Shown: one piece after another, positions 49,668 through 58,201 of the stretch
How the letters are laid out: the number at the start of each line of letters is the position of its first letter
Numbering within the stretch: position 1 is the first letter of the stretch
The notes under the pieces: generated by a model
Database searches by the model: none
Told to the model about the DNA's origin: nothing
What the model saw: the letters and a program-made list of their open reading frames with translations, nothing else
NCBI GenBank assembly: GCA_044226865.1
Contig: JBGAGE010000008.1
Span: 186,001 to 250,000, forward strand
Direction of reading: 5' to 3'
DNA length: 64,000 bases
DNA from: TMP-86 sp044226865
GTDB lineage: Bacteria > Pseudomonadota > Gammaproteobacteria > Steroidobacterales > Steroidobacteraceae
Made by a program: the position numbers and the translations under genes

Positions 49668-50837
49668 ATGGCTGCTGTCCTTCGTGAGTTCAACTTCAAC
49701 CAGGGCGAAACCATCGAGGCGATCCGCGAGCAGGTGCGGCGCTTTGCACAGGAAAAGATCGCGCCGCGCGCCGCCGAGATCGATCGCAGCAATCAATTCC
49801 CGCGCGATCTGTGGCCGCAGCTGGGCGAGCTGGGCCTTCTGGGCATGACGGTGCCGGAAGCCGATGGCGGCAGCGCGCTGGGGTACCTCGCGCATCTGGT
49901 GGCCATGGAAGAGATCTCCCGCGCCTCGGCTTCGGTCGGCCTGAGCTATGGAGCGCATTCCAACCTGTGCGTGAACCAGCTTGCGCTCAATGGCAGTGCC
50001 GAACAGAAACGCCGCTACCTGCCCAAGCTGATCAGCGGTGAACACGTCGGCGCGCTGGCCATGTCGGAGCCCGGCGCCGGTTCGGACGTGGTGTCCATGC
50101 AGCTGCGCGCACAAGAACGCGGCAATCACTATGTGCTGGATGGCCGCAAGATGTGGATCACCAACGGCCCGGACGCCGACGTGCTGGTCGTCTACGCCAA
50201 GACAGAGCCCAGCGCCAAGGCCCGCGGCATCAGCGCGTTCCTGGTGGAAAAGGGTTTTGCCGGATTCAAGCCGGCGCAGAAGCTGGACAAGCTCGGGATG
50301 CGCGGCTCCAATACCAGCGAGCTCGTCTTCGAAGGCTGCGAAGTCCCCGCAGCCAACCTGCTCGGCAACCGCAACGAAGGTGTACGGGTGCTGATGAGCG
50401 GACTGGACTACGAACGCGTGGTGCTCAGCGGCGGCCCGCTGGGCATCATGGCCGAGGCGCTGGACGTGGCGCTCGCCTACACGCGCGAACGCAAGCAGTT
50501 CGGCAGCCCCATCGGCACCTTCGAGCTGGTGCAGGGGAAGCTTGCCGACATGTACGCAGCGCTCAATGCGTGCCGCAGCTACGCCTACACGGTGGCCGCG
50601 GCCTGCGACCGAGGCGAATCCACGCGCAAGGACGCGGCCGCCTGCATCCTGTACTGCGCTGAAGCCGCCACGCGCGTGGCACTGGATGCCATCCAGCTGC
50701 TGGGCGGCAATGGCTATATCAACGACTACCCCACCGGGCGGCTGCTGCGCGATGCCAAGCTGTATGAAATCGGCGCCGGCACCTCGGAGATCCGCCGCAT
50801 GCTCATCGGGCGGGAACTGTTCGGGGAATCCGCATGA
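49668..50837 (+). CDS. liuA: Isovaleryl-CoA dehydrogenase
   Basis: A 389-residue flavin acyl-CoA dehydrogenase. The catalytic base is E249 in SGLDYERVVLSGGPLG, the position used by isovaleryl-CoA dehydrogenase rather than the C-terminal glutamate of most relatives. AMSEPGAGSDVVSM, WITNGPDADVLVVYAKT and the C-terminal IQLLGGNGYINDYPTGRLLR also match. It oxidises isovaleryl-CoA to 3-methylcrotonyl-CoA, the substrate of the divergent carboxylase. Its stop overlaps the GntR regulator start as ATGA. Confidence 0.92.
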   Translation: MAAVLREFNFNQGETIEAIREQVRRFAQEKIAPRAAEIDRSNQFPRDLWPQLGELGLLGMTVPEADGGSALGYLAHLVAMEEISRASASVGLSYGAHSNLCVNQLALNGSAEQKRRYLPKLISGEHVGALAMSEPGAGSDVVSMQLRAQERGNHYVLDGRKMWITNGPDADVLVVYAKTEPSAKARGISAFLVEKGFAGFKPAQKLDKLGMRGSNTSELVFEGCEVPAANLLGNRNEGVRVLMSGLDYERVVLSGGPLGIMAEALDVALAYTRERKQFGSPIGTFELVQGKLADMYAALNACRSYAYTVAAACDRGESTRKDAAACILYCAEAATRVALDAIQLLGGNGYINDYPTGRLLRDAKLYEIGAGTSEIRRMLIGRELFGESA

Positions 50838-51574
50838 GCGACTTGTTCGAACCACTGGATGCGAGCCCCGCCTACCGGCAGATCGCGAACGTGATCGAAC
50901 GCAAGATCGTCGAGCGCGAGCTGCGCGCCGGCGACGCGCTACCGTCTGAAAACGACCTGGCGCGGCAGTTTGGCGTCAACCGCTCGACCGTGCGCGAGGC
51001 GATTCGTGAGCTGGAGATTCATGGCCTGCTCGGCCGTCAACGCGGCGAGAAGCGACTGCGCGTCACGCGACCCGAGCCGGAGCGCATCAGCTCGGGTGTC
51101 AGCCGTGCACTGGCGCTGCATGATGTGAGCTTCCTCGATCTTTGGGAAACCATGATGGCATTGGAACCTGCGGCGGCCGAGCTCGCGGCCGCACGCCGCT
51201 CGGACGATGACCTGGACGCGCTGGCCGCGGCCTCTGCGAAATTCGTGGCCAACGGCGAGGACACCCCAGCCTGCGTCGCCGCCGTGACCGAATTCTTCGC
51301 CGCCGTCGCCGCCGCCACCGGCAACAAGGTGCTGGCCATGCAGCAGGCGCCATTGAACGAACTGCTGGCTCCCACGCTGTCGCACATGATCGATGCCGTG
51401 CCGCAGTCGCGCTCGCGCATCATGGCCGCGCAGTCCGCGATGCTCGCCGCCATCCGCGGCCGCCGCCGCGCCGAGGCGCGCAGTTGGATGGAAAAACATG
51501 TCCGCGACTTCAAGCGCGGCTATGAGATCGCGGGGATCCCGCTCGAATACTCGGTATCGGTGGGTTCGCGCTGA
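50834..51574 (+). CDS. GntR-family regulator, FadR subfamily
   Basis: A 246-residue transcription factor. Residues 15-75 form the winged helix (LPSENDLARQFGVNRSTVRE then AIRELEIHGLLGRQRG); the rest is an all-helical FCD-type effector domain (WETMMALEPAAAELAAARR, and later AMLAAIRGRRRAEARSWMEK). It is translationally coupled to isovaleryl-CoA dehydrogenase. By position it is likely to control the surrounding leucine genes, replacing the MerR-type LiuR known in other Gammaproteobacteria. The ligand is unknown. Confidence 0.9.
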   Translation: MSDLFEPLDASPAYRQIANVIERKIVERELRAGDALPSENDLARQFGVNRSTVREAIRELEIHGLLGRQRGEKRLRVTRPEPERISSGVSRALALHDVSFLDLWETMMALEPAAAELAAARRSDDDLDALAAASAKFVANGEDTPACVAAVTEFFAAVAAATGNKVLAMQQAPLNELLAPTLSHMIDAVPQSRSRIMAAQSAMLAAIRGRRRAEARSWMEKHVRDFKRGYEIAGIPLEYSVSVGSR

Positions 51575-51596
51575 GCGGCGCGGCCTTGTGCGCCGC
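51575..51596. terminator. Hairpin between the convergent GntR and phosphotransferase genes
   Basis: GCGGCGC and GCGCCGC pair around an eight-base loop directly after the regulator stop. No T-run; modest support. Confidence 0.4.
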
Positions 51597-51613
51597 CGCT
51601 CACCGCCCGCTGC

Positions 51614-52672
51614 TCAGCGCGCGGCCTTCATAGCGAGTTCCGCCTGCTTCCAGCCGGTCTCGGCCATGGGCTCGACCGCCGATGCGTATTCCTTGGCGCG
51701 GGCGCTGGCCGCGGTGCCGCGCAGGAACCGCCCCTTGATGCCGTGGAAGATGGCCGCCATGCGGAACATGTTGAATGCCAGGTAGAAATCCAGGTGGTCG
51801 ATGCCGGCGCGGCCTGTGCGTTCGCAATACATGCGCACGTACTGCGCCTCGTCCGGGATGTTGAGCGCCGCGAAATCCACGCCCAGCATGCCGGCCACGC
51901 CGATGCGCGGCATGCGATAGATCATCAGGTGATAGCCGAAGTCCGCGAGCGGATGGCCGATGGTCGACAATTCCCAGTCCAGTATCGCCAGCACCCGCGG
52001 TTCGGTGGGATGGAAGATCAGGTTGTCGCAGCGGTAGTCACCGTGCACGATGCTGGCGTCGTCGCCGGGCGGAATGTTCGCCGGGAGCCACTCGATCAGC
52101 CGGTCCATGGCGGGGACGCGGCCGGCCGCTTCATCCTCGCGATACTGCTTGGACCAGCGCGCGATCTGTCGCGTGAAATAGCTGCCGGGCTTGCCGAAAT
52201 CGCCCAGCCCCGCCGCCACGTAGTCCACTTGATGCAGGCCCGCCAATGCGTTCACCATCGCCTGGAAGTAGGCCGGCCGCTGTGCGCGCTCCACTTGCGA
52301 AAAGGTGGAATCCCAGAAGACCCGCCCGTCCACCGCCTCCATCACGTAGAACCAGGTGCCGATGATGGATTCGTCCTGGCACAGCACCAGCGCCCGAGCC
52401 ACCGGCACCCGCGTGTGATCGCCGAGCGCGCGGATCACGCGGTATTCACGATCGACCGCGTGCGCGGAAGCCAGCAACTGGCCCGGGGGCTTGCGCCGCA
52501 GCACGTAGCTGCGCGCGGGTGTCTGCAACAGATAGGTGGGATTGGACTGGCCGCCGGCGAACTGCCGCACGCTCAAGGGACCGGCAAAGCCGGGAATTTC
52601 GCGGGCGAGGTAGCGTTCCAGCGTGGCGATGTCGAAGCCATAGCCTTCGCGAACTTCGGTGGTGGCGTCCAT
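51614..52672 (-). CDS. Phosphotransferase-family protein (APH fold, ACAD10-like)
   Basis: A 352-residue aminoglycoside-phosphotransferase-fold protein. FAGGQSNPTYLLQTPARSYV then RRKPPGQLL is the nucleotide loop; IVHGDYRCDNLIF holds the catalytic aspartate and VLAILDWELSTIGHPLADF the metal aspartate. This subfamily accompanies acyl-CoA dehydrogenases in many bacteria and corresponds to the kinase part of vertebrate ACAD10/11, which acts on 4-hydroxyacyl-CoAs. It is three bases from the SDR gene on the same strand. The substrate here is not known; resistance to antibiotics is not implied. Confidence 0.85.
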   Translation of the reverse strand: MDATTEVREGYGFDIATLERYLAREIPGFAGPLSVRQFAGGQSNPTYLLQTPARSYVLRRKPPGQLLASAHAVDREYRVIRALGDHTRVPVARALVLCQDESIIGTWFYVMEAVDGRVFWDSTFSQVERAQRPAYFQAMVNALAGLHQVDYVAAGLGDFGKPGSYFTRQIARWSKQYREDEAAGRVPAMDRLIEWLPANIPPGDDASIVHGDYRCDNLIFHPTEPRVLAILDWELSTIGHPLADFGYHLMIYRMPRIGVAGMLGVDFAALNIPDEAQYVRMYCERTGRAGIDHLDFYLAFNMFRMAAIFHGIKGRFLRGTAASARAKEYASAVEPMAETGWKQAELAMKAAR

Positions 52673-52675
52673 TTC

Positions 52676-53461
52676 CTACAGTGTACTCAACAGGTGGCCG
52701 CCATCCACCGGGATGACGATGCCGGTGATATAGGCCGAGGCATCGGATACGAGCAGGCGCAGCGCACCGTCGAGATCCTCCGCCCTTCCCATGCGCCGCT
52801 GCGGAATGCGCTTGAGCATGGCAAGGCCCGCGGCAGATTCCAGGAATCCGCGGTTGATGTCGGTCTCGATGTAACCCGGCGCGATCGCATTGACGCGGAT
52901 GCCGAAGCGCGCCAGCTCCAGGGCCATGGTCTTCGTCATCTGGATCAGCGCGGACTTCGACACCGCGTAAGGCCCCACGCCACCCGCCTGCCGCAATCCC
53001 AGGATGGAGGCGATGTTGACGATGGCGCCGGGCCGCGCTGCCGCCTTCCACTGGCGCGAAAACGCCGTGGACATGAGAAAGGCACCCTTCAAGTTCACAT
53101 CGAGCACGGCGTCCCAATCGGCCTCGCTCTGCTCGAGCCATGCCTTGCCCACGGTGGTGCCCGAATTGTTGATCAGCACGTCGGGCGCGCCCAGCGCATT
53201 GCTCACCGCCTCGAAGGTGCTCTCAACCGACGCGGCATCCATGACATCCAACGGCACCGCCACGGCGCGGCCGCCACTCGCACCAATGGTGGCCTGCAAC
53301 TCCTGCAGCAGCGGCAGGCGCCGCGCGCACAACGCGACCTTGGCACCTGCGGCGCTCAGGGTCAGTGCGAAATGCCGGCCCAGCCCGCTCGAGGCGCCGG
53401 TGATGACGATGACCTTGTCGCGGATGTCCAAGCGCGCATCCGCCTCAGAGGATGAGGTCAC
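52676..53461 (-). CDS. Short-chain dehydrogenase/reductase
   Basis: A 261-residue SDR with VITGASSGLGRHFA, NNSG, the catalytic SILGLRQAGGVGPYAVSKSA and the C-terminal IPVDGGHLLSTL. The GTG at 53461 overlaps the cupin stop by 17 bases; a TTG at 53428 is an alternative start. It shares an operon with the phosphotransferase and cupin genes. A role in fatty or branched acyl chain oxidation is plausible from the neighbours but not shown. Confidence 0.83.
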   Translation of the reverse strand: MTSSSEADARLDIRDKVIVITGASSGLGRHFALTLSAAGAKVALCARRLPLLQELQATIGASGGRAVAVPLDVMDAASVESTFEAVSNALGAPDVLINNSGTTVGKAWLEQSEADWDAVLDVNLKGAFLMSTAFSRQWKAAARPGAIVNIASILGLRQAGGVGPYAVSKSALIQMTKTMALELARFGIRVNAIAPGYIETDINRGFLESAAGLAMLKRIPQRRMGRAEDLDGALRLLVSDASAYITGIVIPVDGGHLLSTL

Positions 53462-53843
53462 GAACCGTGTCCGGGTTGGCGGGATCATGCAAGGCGCTGG
53501 CAAAGGACACCAGCACCATGGTCGACGTGCCGGTATTGCGATAGGCGTGCACCACGCCGGGTGGCAGGGTAAAACGCCATGCCTCGCCGTCCGGAACCTC
53601 GACATCCCGCAGCGCGCCGCCTTCCTTCAAGCGCACCAGGCAGGGACCTACCACCGTGGTCATCTCCGTGGCGCTGCGGTGCCAATGATTGCCGCGCACC
53701 TCGCCGGGCTGCGTCAGCACCACGTGCACGTTTCGTTGCTGGGAGAGTTCCGCTGCGTTCAGCGGCTCGAACAGGCTGCCACGCGCGTCACGATGGGAAC
53801 CCAGGGTCTCGATGCGGGCGCTGCCCGCGGCGTTGGAATTCAT
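53445..53843 (-). CDS. Cupin-domain protein resembling the C-terminal domain of CapF
   Basis: A 132-residue single cupin. The metal motif is GNHWHRSATEM (two histidines and a glutamate) and the second is LPPGVVHAYRNTGTSTMVLV; the terminal DPANPDTVRDL matches the end of CapF/WbjC-type cupins, which act on nucleotide-sugar intermediates in capsule synthesis. No sugar genes are nearby, so this likeness may be only of fold. Its start overlaps the 3' end of the subtilase gene by 56 bases. Confidence 0.75.
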   Translation of the reverse strand: MNSNAAGSARIETLGSHRDARGSLFEPLNAAELSQQRNVHVVLTQPGEVRGNHWHRSATEMTTVVGPCLVRLKEGGALRDVEVPDGEAWRFTLPPGVVHAYRNTGTSTMVLVSFASALHDPANPDTVRDLIL

Positions 53844-55857
53844 GGCTGCATTGTAGCCTGTGCCGCCGCCAAGCGCAGAACGTGACCCATGACAACAGCA
53901 ACATCGACATCGCCAGATCCATCCTGCCGCCGCCTCCCCCGCCTCCCGACGCCTTGGCGGGCGGTGTGCTGCTGCCGGTCGCGGTTTCGATCTTGATGGC
54001 CACCGGGCACGCCGCCGTGGCGACGCTGGTGGGCACGATGCGGCCCGCCGTGCTGCTACCCAGGGTCACACTCGCGCTCTGCTGCGCACCCGCATCGTCG
54101 GTGAGCAACAGGGTCAGGGCGATGGCGCCGCTGCTCGGCGCGGTCAGCGACACGCTGGCCTGATCGGCGCTGCTCAAGGCCACGGCTTGACCGGCGCCAT
54201 CGACGGCACTCCACGCCCGCGCGCTCAAGCTGTGGCCGCAGGCGGCAACGCTGCCGCTGGAATCGAAGGTGACGGTGCTGCCCGGCGCGATGCCGGCGCT
54301 GGGCACGATGCTGATGATGGGCCGCGCCGCTTCGCTCATTGCGCCGGACGCGCTCAGCATGCCGGCGCCGCACACTTGCGTGGTGCACACACATTCGGAG
54401 GTCTGCAGGTCGGTTGCGCCCGCCGGCACATGGCAGACGGTCAAGGGATTGCCGGCATCGTCGCGCACCGGCGTCGGGAACGTGCGTGCACCGCGCTGCA
54501 TGCGCAACTTCAACTCCGTCGCATCGAGCTTGCCGTTCACCGCGAGCATGAGCGCCGCCACGCCCGCGGCCTGGGGCGCCGAGAAGCTGGTGCCCAGGTT
54601 GAAATTGGTCTGGTCGGTGTAACCCGAGGCTCCCGGCACCGTGGCGCCGTGATTGGTGGTGGTGTCCAACGAATACAGGCAGGGGCCGCCGTTGGTGTTG
54701 AAGCAATTGCCTGCGGGCGCGGCAATGCCGATCTGCGGACCCAGGTTCGAATATCCCACCTTGGTTCCCGCGTGCCGCAGGCCGGCGACGCCCAGCACGC
54801 CCGGGCAATCGGCCGGTTCGTCGACGCGGCCGCCCTCATTGCCGGCCGAGGCCACCACCAGCACGCCGCGCGCCGCGAGTTCGTTGATCACCGGCCTGTA
54901 GATCTGGCATTGCGAGGTATCGGTATTGCCCAGGCTCATGTTGATCACGCGGGCGGGGTACGGATTGTCCGGCACGCCGTTCACGTGCAACCCCGCCGCC
55001 CAGCGCATGGCGGCGATGATGTCGGAGTCGTAGCCGCCGCACTTGCCGAGTACGCGCACCGGCAGGAGCCACGCATTCCAATTCACGCCCGCGATGCCCA
55101 CCGCATTGTTGGTGGCGGCGGCGATCATGCCGGCGGTGCGCGTGCCGTGCCAGGAACTGTCCCCGACCTTGCAGCCCTTGAACTGGGCGTTGGCGGCATC
55201 GCTGCTCGTCACCCAATCGCCGGGATCCGACGGGTCAGGGTCCCAGCCGTTGCCATCGTTGGCGACCAGGAATCCGCCATTGCCGTCGGCCGACACGAAG
55301 TCATAACCGGGAAAGAGCTTGCCGCCCTGGGAAGCCCGCCCGAGATCGGGGTGATCGAAACGCACACCGGTGTCGAGGACGGCGATGACGAGGCCGCTGC
55401 TGCCCTTGCTCCGGTCCCAGGCGCCTTCGGCACGGATGGCCGCCGCCTGGGTGGCCTGCAGATACCATTGGCCGGCGTAGGATGGATCGTTGGGCAAGGC
55501 ATGGGCGAAGCGCCGCCGGTCAAGGGCAACGGCTTCGACCTCGGGATCATCGCGAAGCTGCGCCGCAATCGACGCCAGCGGCTGCGTGCGGTCATCGACC
55601 GCCACCAGTTGCAGGTTCGCGCCGAACTCGCGCAACGAGGTCAGGGGCAGACGCATACGCTGGGAGAGCCCGCCGACGCGATCGGCGACCGGCTTGGAGC
55701 GCCCCTGGCTGTCCGCATCCTTGAAGCGGACGAGCAGGCGGCCCTCGGCCGCCGCCGACACCTCGCGTTGACGGGTGCCCAGGTCATTGGTCTCGGCCGC
55801 CAGAGTGGCGGTAGGTCCCGCCAAGGCCAGCATCAGCATCATGCATCGAATGTTCAT
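53788..55857 (-). CDS. Secreted S8 (subtilisin-like) serine protease with GlyGly-CTERM-like tail
   Basis: A 689-residue exported protease. Signal peptide about 1-21; an inhibitor-like prodomain about 38-115 (LLVRFKDADSQ, ELR DDPEVEAV region); the catalytic triad D162 in VLDTGV, H237 in WHGTRTAG and S424 in GTSFSAPQ, with oxyanion N340 in ASAGNEGG. A PKD-like beta domain follows (about 520-610). The end is a glycine run, GGGGGGG, then a hydrophobic helix MLLLSWVTFCAW and RRHR, the tripartite form recognised by rhombosortase. Unusually, 22 more residues follow the basic cluster and overlap the cupin gene. Confidence 0.88.
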   Translation of the reverse strand: MNIRCMMLMLALAGPTATLAAETNDLGTRQREVSAAAEGRLLVRFKDADSQGRSKPVADRVGGLSQRMRLPLTSLREFGANLQLVAVDDRTQPLASIAAQLRDDPEVEAVALDRRRFAHALPNDPSYAGQWYLQATQAAAIRAEGAWDRSKGSSGLVIAVLDTGVRFDHPDLGRASQGGKLFPGYDFVSADGNGGFLVANDGNGWDPDPSDPGDWVTSSDAANAQFKGCKVGDSSWHGTRTAGMIAAATNNAVGIAGVNWNAWLLPVRVLGKCGGYDSDIIAAMRWAAGLHVNGVPDNPYPARVINMSLGNTDTSQCQIYRPVINELAARGVLVVASAGNEGGRVDEPADCPGVLGVAGLRHAGTKVGYSNLGPQIGIAAPAGNCFNTNGGPCLYSLDTTTNHGATVPGASGYTDQTNFNLGTSFSAPQAAGVAALMLAVNGKLDATELKLRMQRGARTFPTPVRDDAGNPLTVCHVPAGATDLQTSECVCTTQVCGAGMLSASGAMSEAARPIISIVPSAGIAPGSTVTFDSSGSVAACGHSLSARAWSAVDGAGQAVALSSADQASVSLTAPSSGAIALTLLLTDDAGAQQSASVTLGSSTAGRIVPTSVATAACPVAIKIETATGSSTPPAKASGGGGGGGRMDLAMSMLLLSWVTFCAWRRHRLQCSHEFQRRGQRPHRDPGFPS

Positions 55858-56053
55858 AGCCCCAACTGTATGGAATCCCTGCAGGCAACCGGCCTGTCGG
55901 CGGCCGGCGACGTGCCCATCCGCCGAATACGACCGCCCCTTTTTTACACTTTGGTCCCGATCCTGCCGCCTATTGCGTCACGTTGCCCTCATTTGAGCCG
56001 CATCAGGGTAAAATGCCGGTTCTATCCCCCGTTTTCCTCGAGGTACAAGCGAC

Positions 56054-57487
56054 ATGTCTTACGATTTCCGCCAGTTCTATATCGATGGCCAATGGGTCGA
56101 TCCCCTCCAGGGCAAGGATTTTCAGGTCATCAATCCGGCCACGGAAGAACCGGCCGGTGTCATCAGCCTCGGCGGGGTCAAGGACGTGGAAAGGGCCGTG
56201 GCAGCCGCGAAGCGGGCATTCGACTCCTACTCGCGCACCACGCGCGAGGAGCGGCTTGCCCTGCTGAAGAAGGTGCTGGAATTCTACAAGAAGCATTACG
56301 CGGACATCGCCGTCGCCATCAGCGAGGAAATGGGCGCCCCCATCAAGCTCGCCAAGGGCGGACAGGCCGGCGTGGGCGTGGGCCACATCATGGCCATGAT
56401 CGAAGTCCTGCAGCGCTTCAAGTTCGAGGAACGGCAAGGTCCGGCGCGCCTGGTGCATGAACCCGTCGGCGTCTGCGCGTTGATCACGCCCTGGAACTGG
56501 CCCATGAACCAGGTGGCCGCCAAGGTGGTCCCGGCACTCGCGGCCGGTTGCACCATGGTACTCAAGCCCTCCGAGTTCTCCCCCTTCAGCGCGGCCATCT
56601 GGACCCAGGTCATGCACGAAGCGGGCGTTCCCGCCGGCGTGTTCAACATGATCAACGGCGAAGGCGCCGTGGTCGGCGCGGCACTGGCCTCGCACCCGGA
56701 CATCGACATGGTGTCGTTCACGGGTTCCACCCGCGCCGGCACCGAAGTGGCGCGCGTCGCCGCCGCCACGGTCAAGCGCGTGCACCAGGAACTGGGCGGC
56801 AAGTCGCCCAACCTGCTGCTCGAGGATGCGGATTTCACCAAGGCGGTGAAGGCCTCCGTTCTGCACGTCATGGAGAATACCGGCCAGTCCTGCAATGCGC
56901 CCACGCGCATGCTGGTTCCCAAGGCACGCTTGGCGGAAGTGGAAGCCATGGCCAAGGCCGTGGCGGAAGCCGTGGCGGTGGGCGATCCGAAATCCGACAC
57001 CACCGCCATGGGGCCGGTGGTGTCGAAGATCCAATACGAGCGGGTGGAGGGGTACATCGCCAAGGGAATCGCCGAGGGCGCGAAGCTGGTCACCGGCGGC
57101 GAAGGCCGGCCCGCAGGGCTCACCAAGGGCTATTTCGTCAAGCCGACGATCTTCTCCAACGTCAACAACGGCATGACCATCGCCCGCGAGGAAATCTTCG
57201 GACCGGTGCTGTGCATCCTGCCCTACGAGTCGGAAGAACAGGCCATCCAGATTGCCAACGACACGCCTTATGGACTCGCCGGCTACATCTGGTCCACCGA
57301 TCTCGCGCACGCCAACAAGGTGGGCAGCCGCATTCGTGCCGGCCGCGTCACGGTGAACGGCGCCTCGGGCGACATGCAGACACCGTTCGGCGGCTTCAAG
57401 GCTTCCGGCAATGGCCGCGAGTGGGGCGAGTTCGGCCTGCGCGACTTCCTCGAAGTGAAGGCCATGATCGGAGCGGACGCCGCCTGA
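56054..57487 (+). CDS. NAD(P)-dependent aldehyde dehydrogenase
   Basis: A 477-residue ALDH. Motifs: ITPWNWPMNQVAAKVVPALA, FTGSTRAGTEV, ELGGKSPNLLLEDAD with the general base, GQSCNAPTRM with the catalytic cysteine, and EEIFGPVLCI. The cysteine motif resembles broad-specificity ALDH1/9-like enzymes; the substrate is not deducible. GAGGT lies eight bases before the ATG. It precedes the ABC transporter gene by six bases and may be co-transcribed with the export operon, which is an unexpected partnership. Confidence 0.88.
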   Translation: MSYDFRQFYIDGQWVDPLQGKDFQVINPATEEPAGVISLGGVKDVERAVAAAKRAFDSYSRTTREERLALLKKVLEFYKKHYADIAVAISEEMGAPIKLAKGGQAGVGVGHIMAMIEVLQRFKFEERQGPARLVHEPVGVCALITPWNWPMNQVAAKVVPALAAGCTMVLKPSEFSPFSAAIWTQVMHEAGVPAGVFNMINGEGAVVGAALASHPDIDMVSFTGSTRAGTEVARVAAATVKRVHQELGGKSPNLLLEDADFTKAVKASVLHVMENTGQSCNAPTRMLVPKARLAEVEAMAKAVAEAVAVGDPKSDTTAMGPVVSKIQYERVEGYIAKGIAEGAKLVTGGEGRPAGLTKGYFVKPTIFSNVNNGMTIAREEIFGPVLCILPYESEEQAIQIANDTPYGLAGYIWSTDLAHANKVGSRIRAGRVTVNGASGDMQTPFGGFKASGNGREWGEFGLRDFLEVKAMIGADAA

Positions 57488-57493
57488 TGCGGC

Positions 57494-58201
57494 GTGGACG
57501 TGCCTGATCCCGATTCCCCGCTCCTGCTGCTGGAGGGGCTGACCAAGCGCTACGGCGCACAGGGGCCTGCGGTGCTCGAGAATCTCGACCTGCGGCTCGC
57601 TCGCGGGGAGTACCTCGCCGTCATGGGCGAATCGGGCGTGGGCAAGTCGACGCTGTTGAACCTGCTGGCCGGCCTCGACCGGCCGGATGCCGGCCGCGTG
57701 GTGTTCGATGGAACGGACCTCACGCGGCTGGACGACGAATCCCTCACCGTGCTGCGACGGCGCTCGATCGGATTCATTTTCCAGGCCTTCCACGTATTAC
57801 CCTTCCTCAGCGTGCTGCAGAACACCGCGCTGCCGCTCGACCTCCTGGGAGTGGCGGAGCCGCAGCGATCGGAGCGCGCTCACGCCATGCTCGAGGCGGT
57901 GGGCCTGGCCGCGCATGCCGATGACTTTCCCCGCCAGTTGTCCGGCGGCGAATTGCAGCGCGTCGCCATCGCACGGGCGCTGGTGCATCGGCCGCTGCTG
58001 GTCCTTGCCGATGAGCCCACGGGCAACCTCGATCCACGCACGGCCGCGCAGATCCTCGACCTGCTGCGCCGGCAATTGCGCGCCAACGGCGGCAGCGCCA
58101 TCCTCATCACGCATTCGCGCGCGGCCGCGGAGTCCGCGGATCGCGCGGTGCAACTCGACGGGCGGCGCTTCATTCCCCTCGCCGCCAGCGCACCGGCATG
58201 A
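57494..58201 (+). CDS. LolD/MacB-type ABC transporter ATPase
   Basis: A 235-residue ATPase with Walker A GESGVGKST (residues 45-53), the signature LSGGELQRVAIARAL, and Walker B LLVLADEPTGNLDP. The pattern is that of the LolD/FtsE/MacB subfamily, which works with FtsX-like permeases as mechanotransmitters or lipoprotein extractors. Start is GTG 57494. It overlaps the permease start as ATGA. Confidence 0.92.
   Translation: MDVPDPDSPLLLLEGLTKRYGAQGPAVLENLDLRLARGEYLAVMGESGVGKSTLLNLLAGLDRPDAGRVVFDGTDLTRLDDESLTVLRRRSIGFIFQAFHVLPFLSVLQNTALPLDLLGVAEPQRSERAHAMLEAVGLAAHADDFPRQLSGGELQRVAIARALVHRPLLVLADEPTGNLDPRTAAQILDLLRRQLRANGGSAILITHSRAAAESADRAVQLDGRRFIPLAASAPA

Noticed and set aside
51614..52672. 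Antibiotic resistance phosphotransferase
   Set aside because: The APH fold here is of the acyl-CoA-dehydrogenase-associated type and sits in a catabolic neighbourhood.
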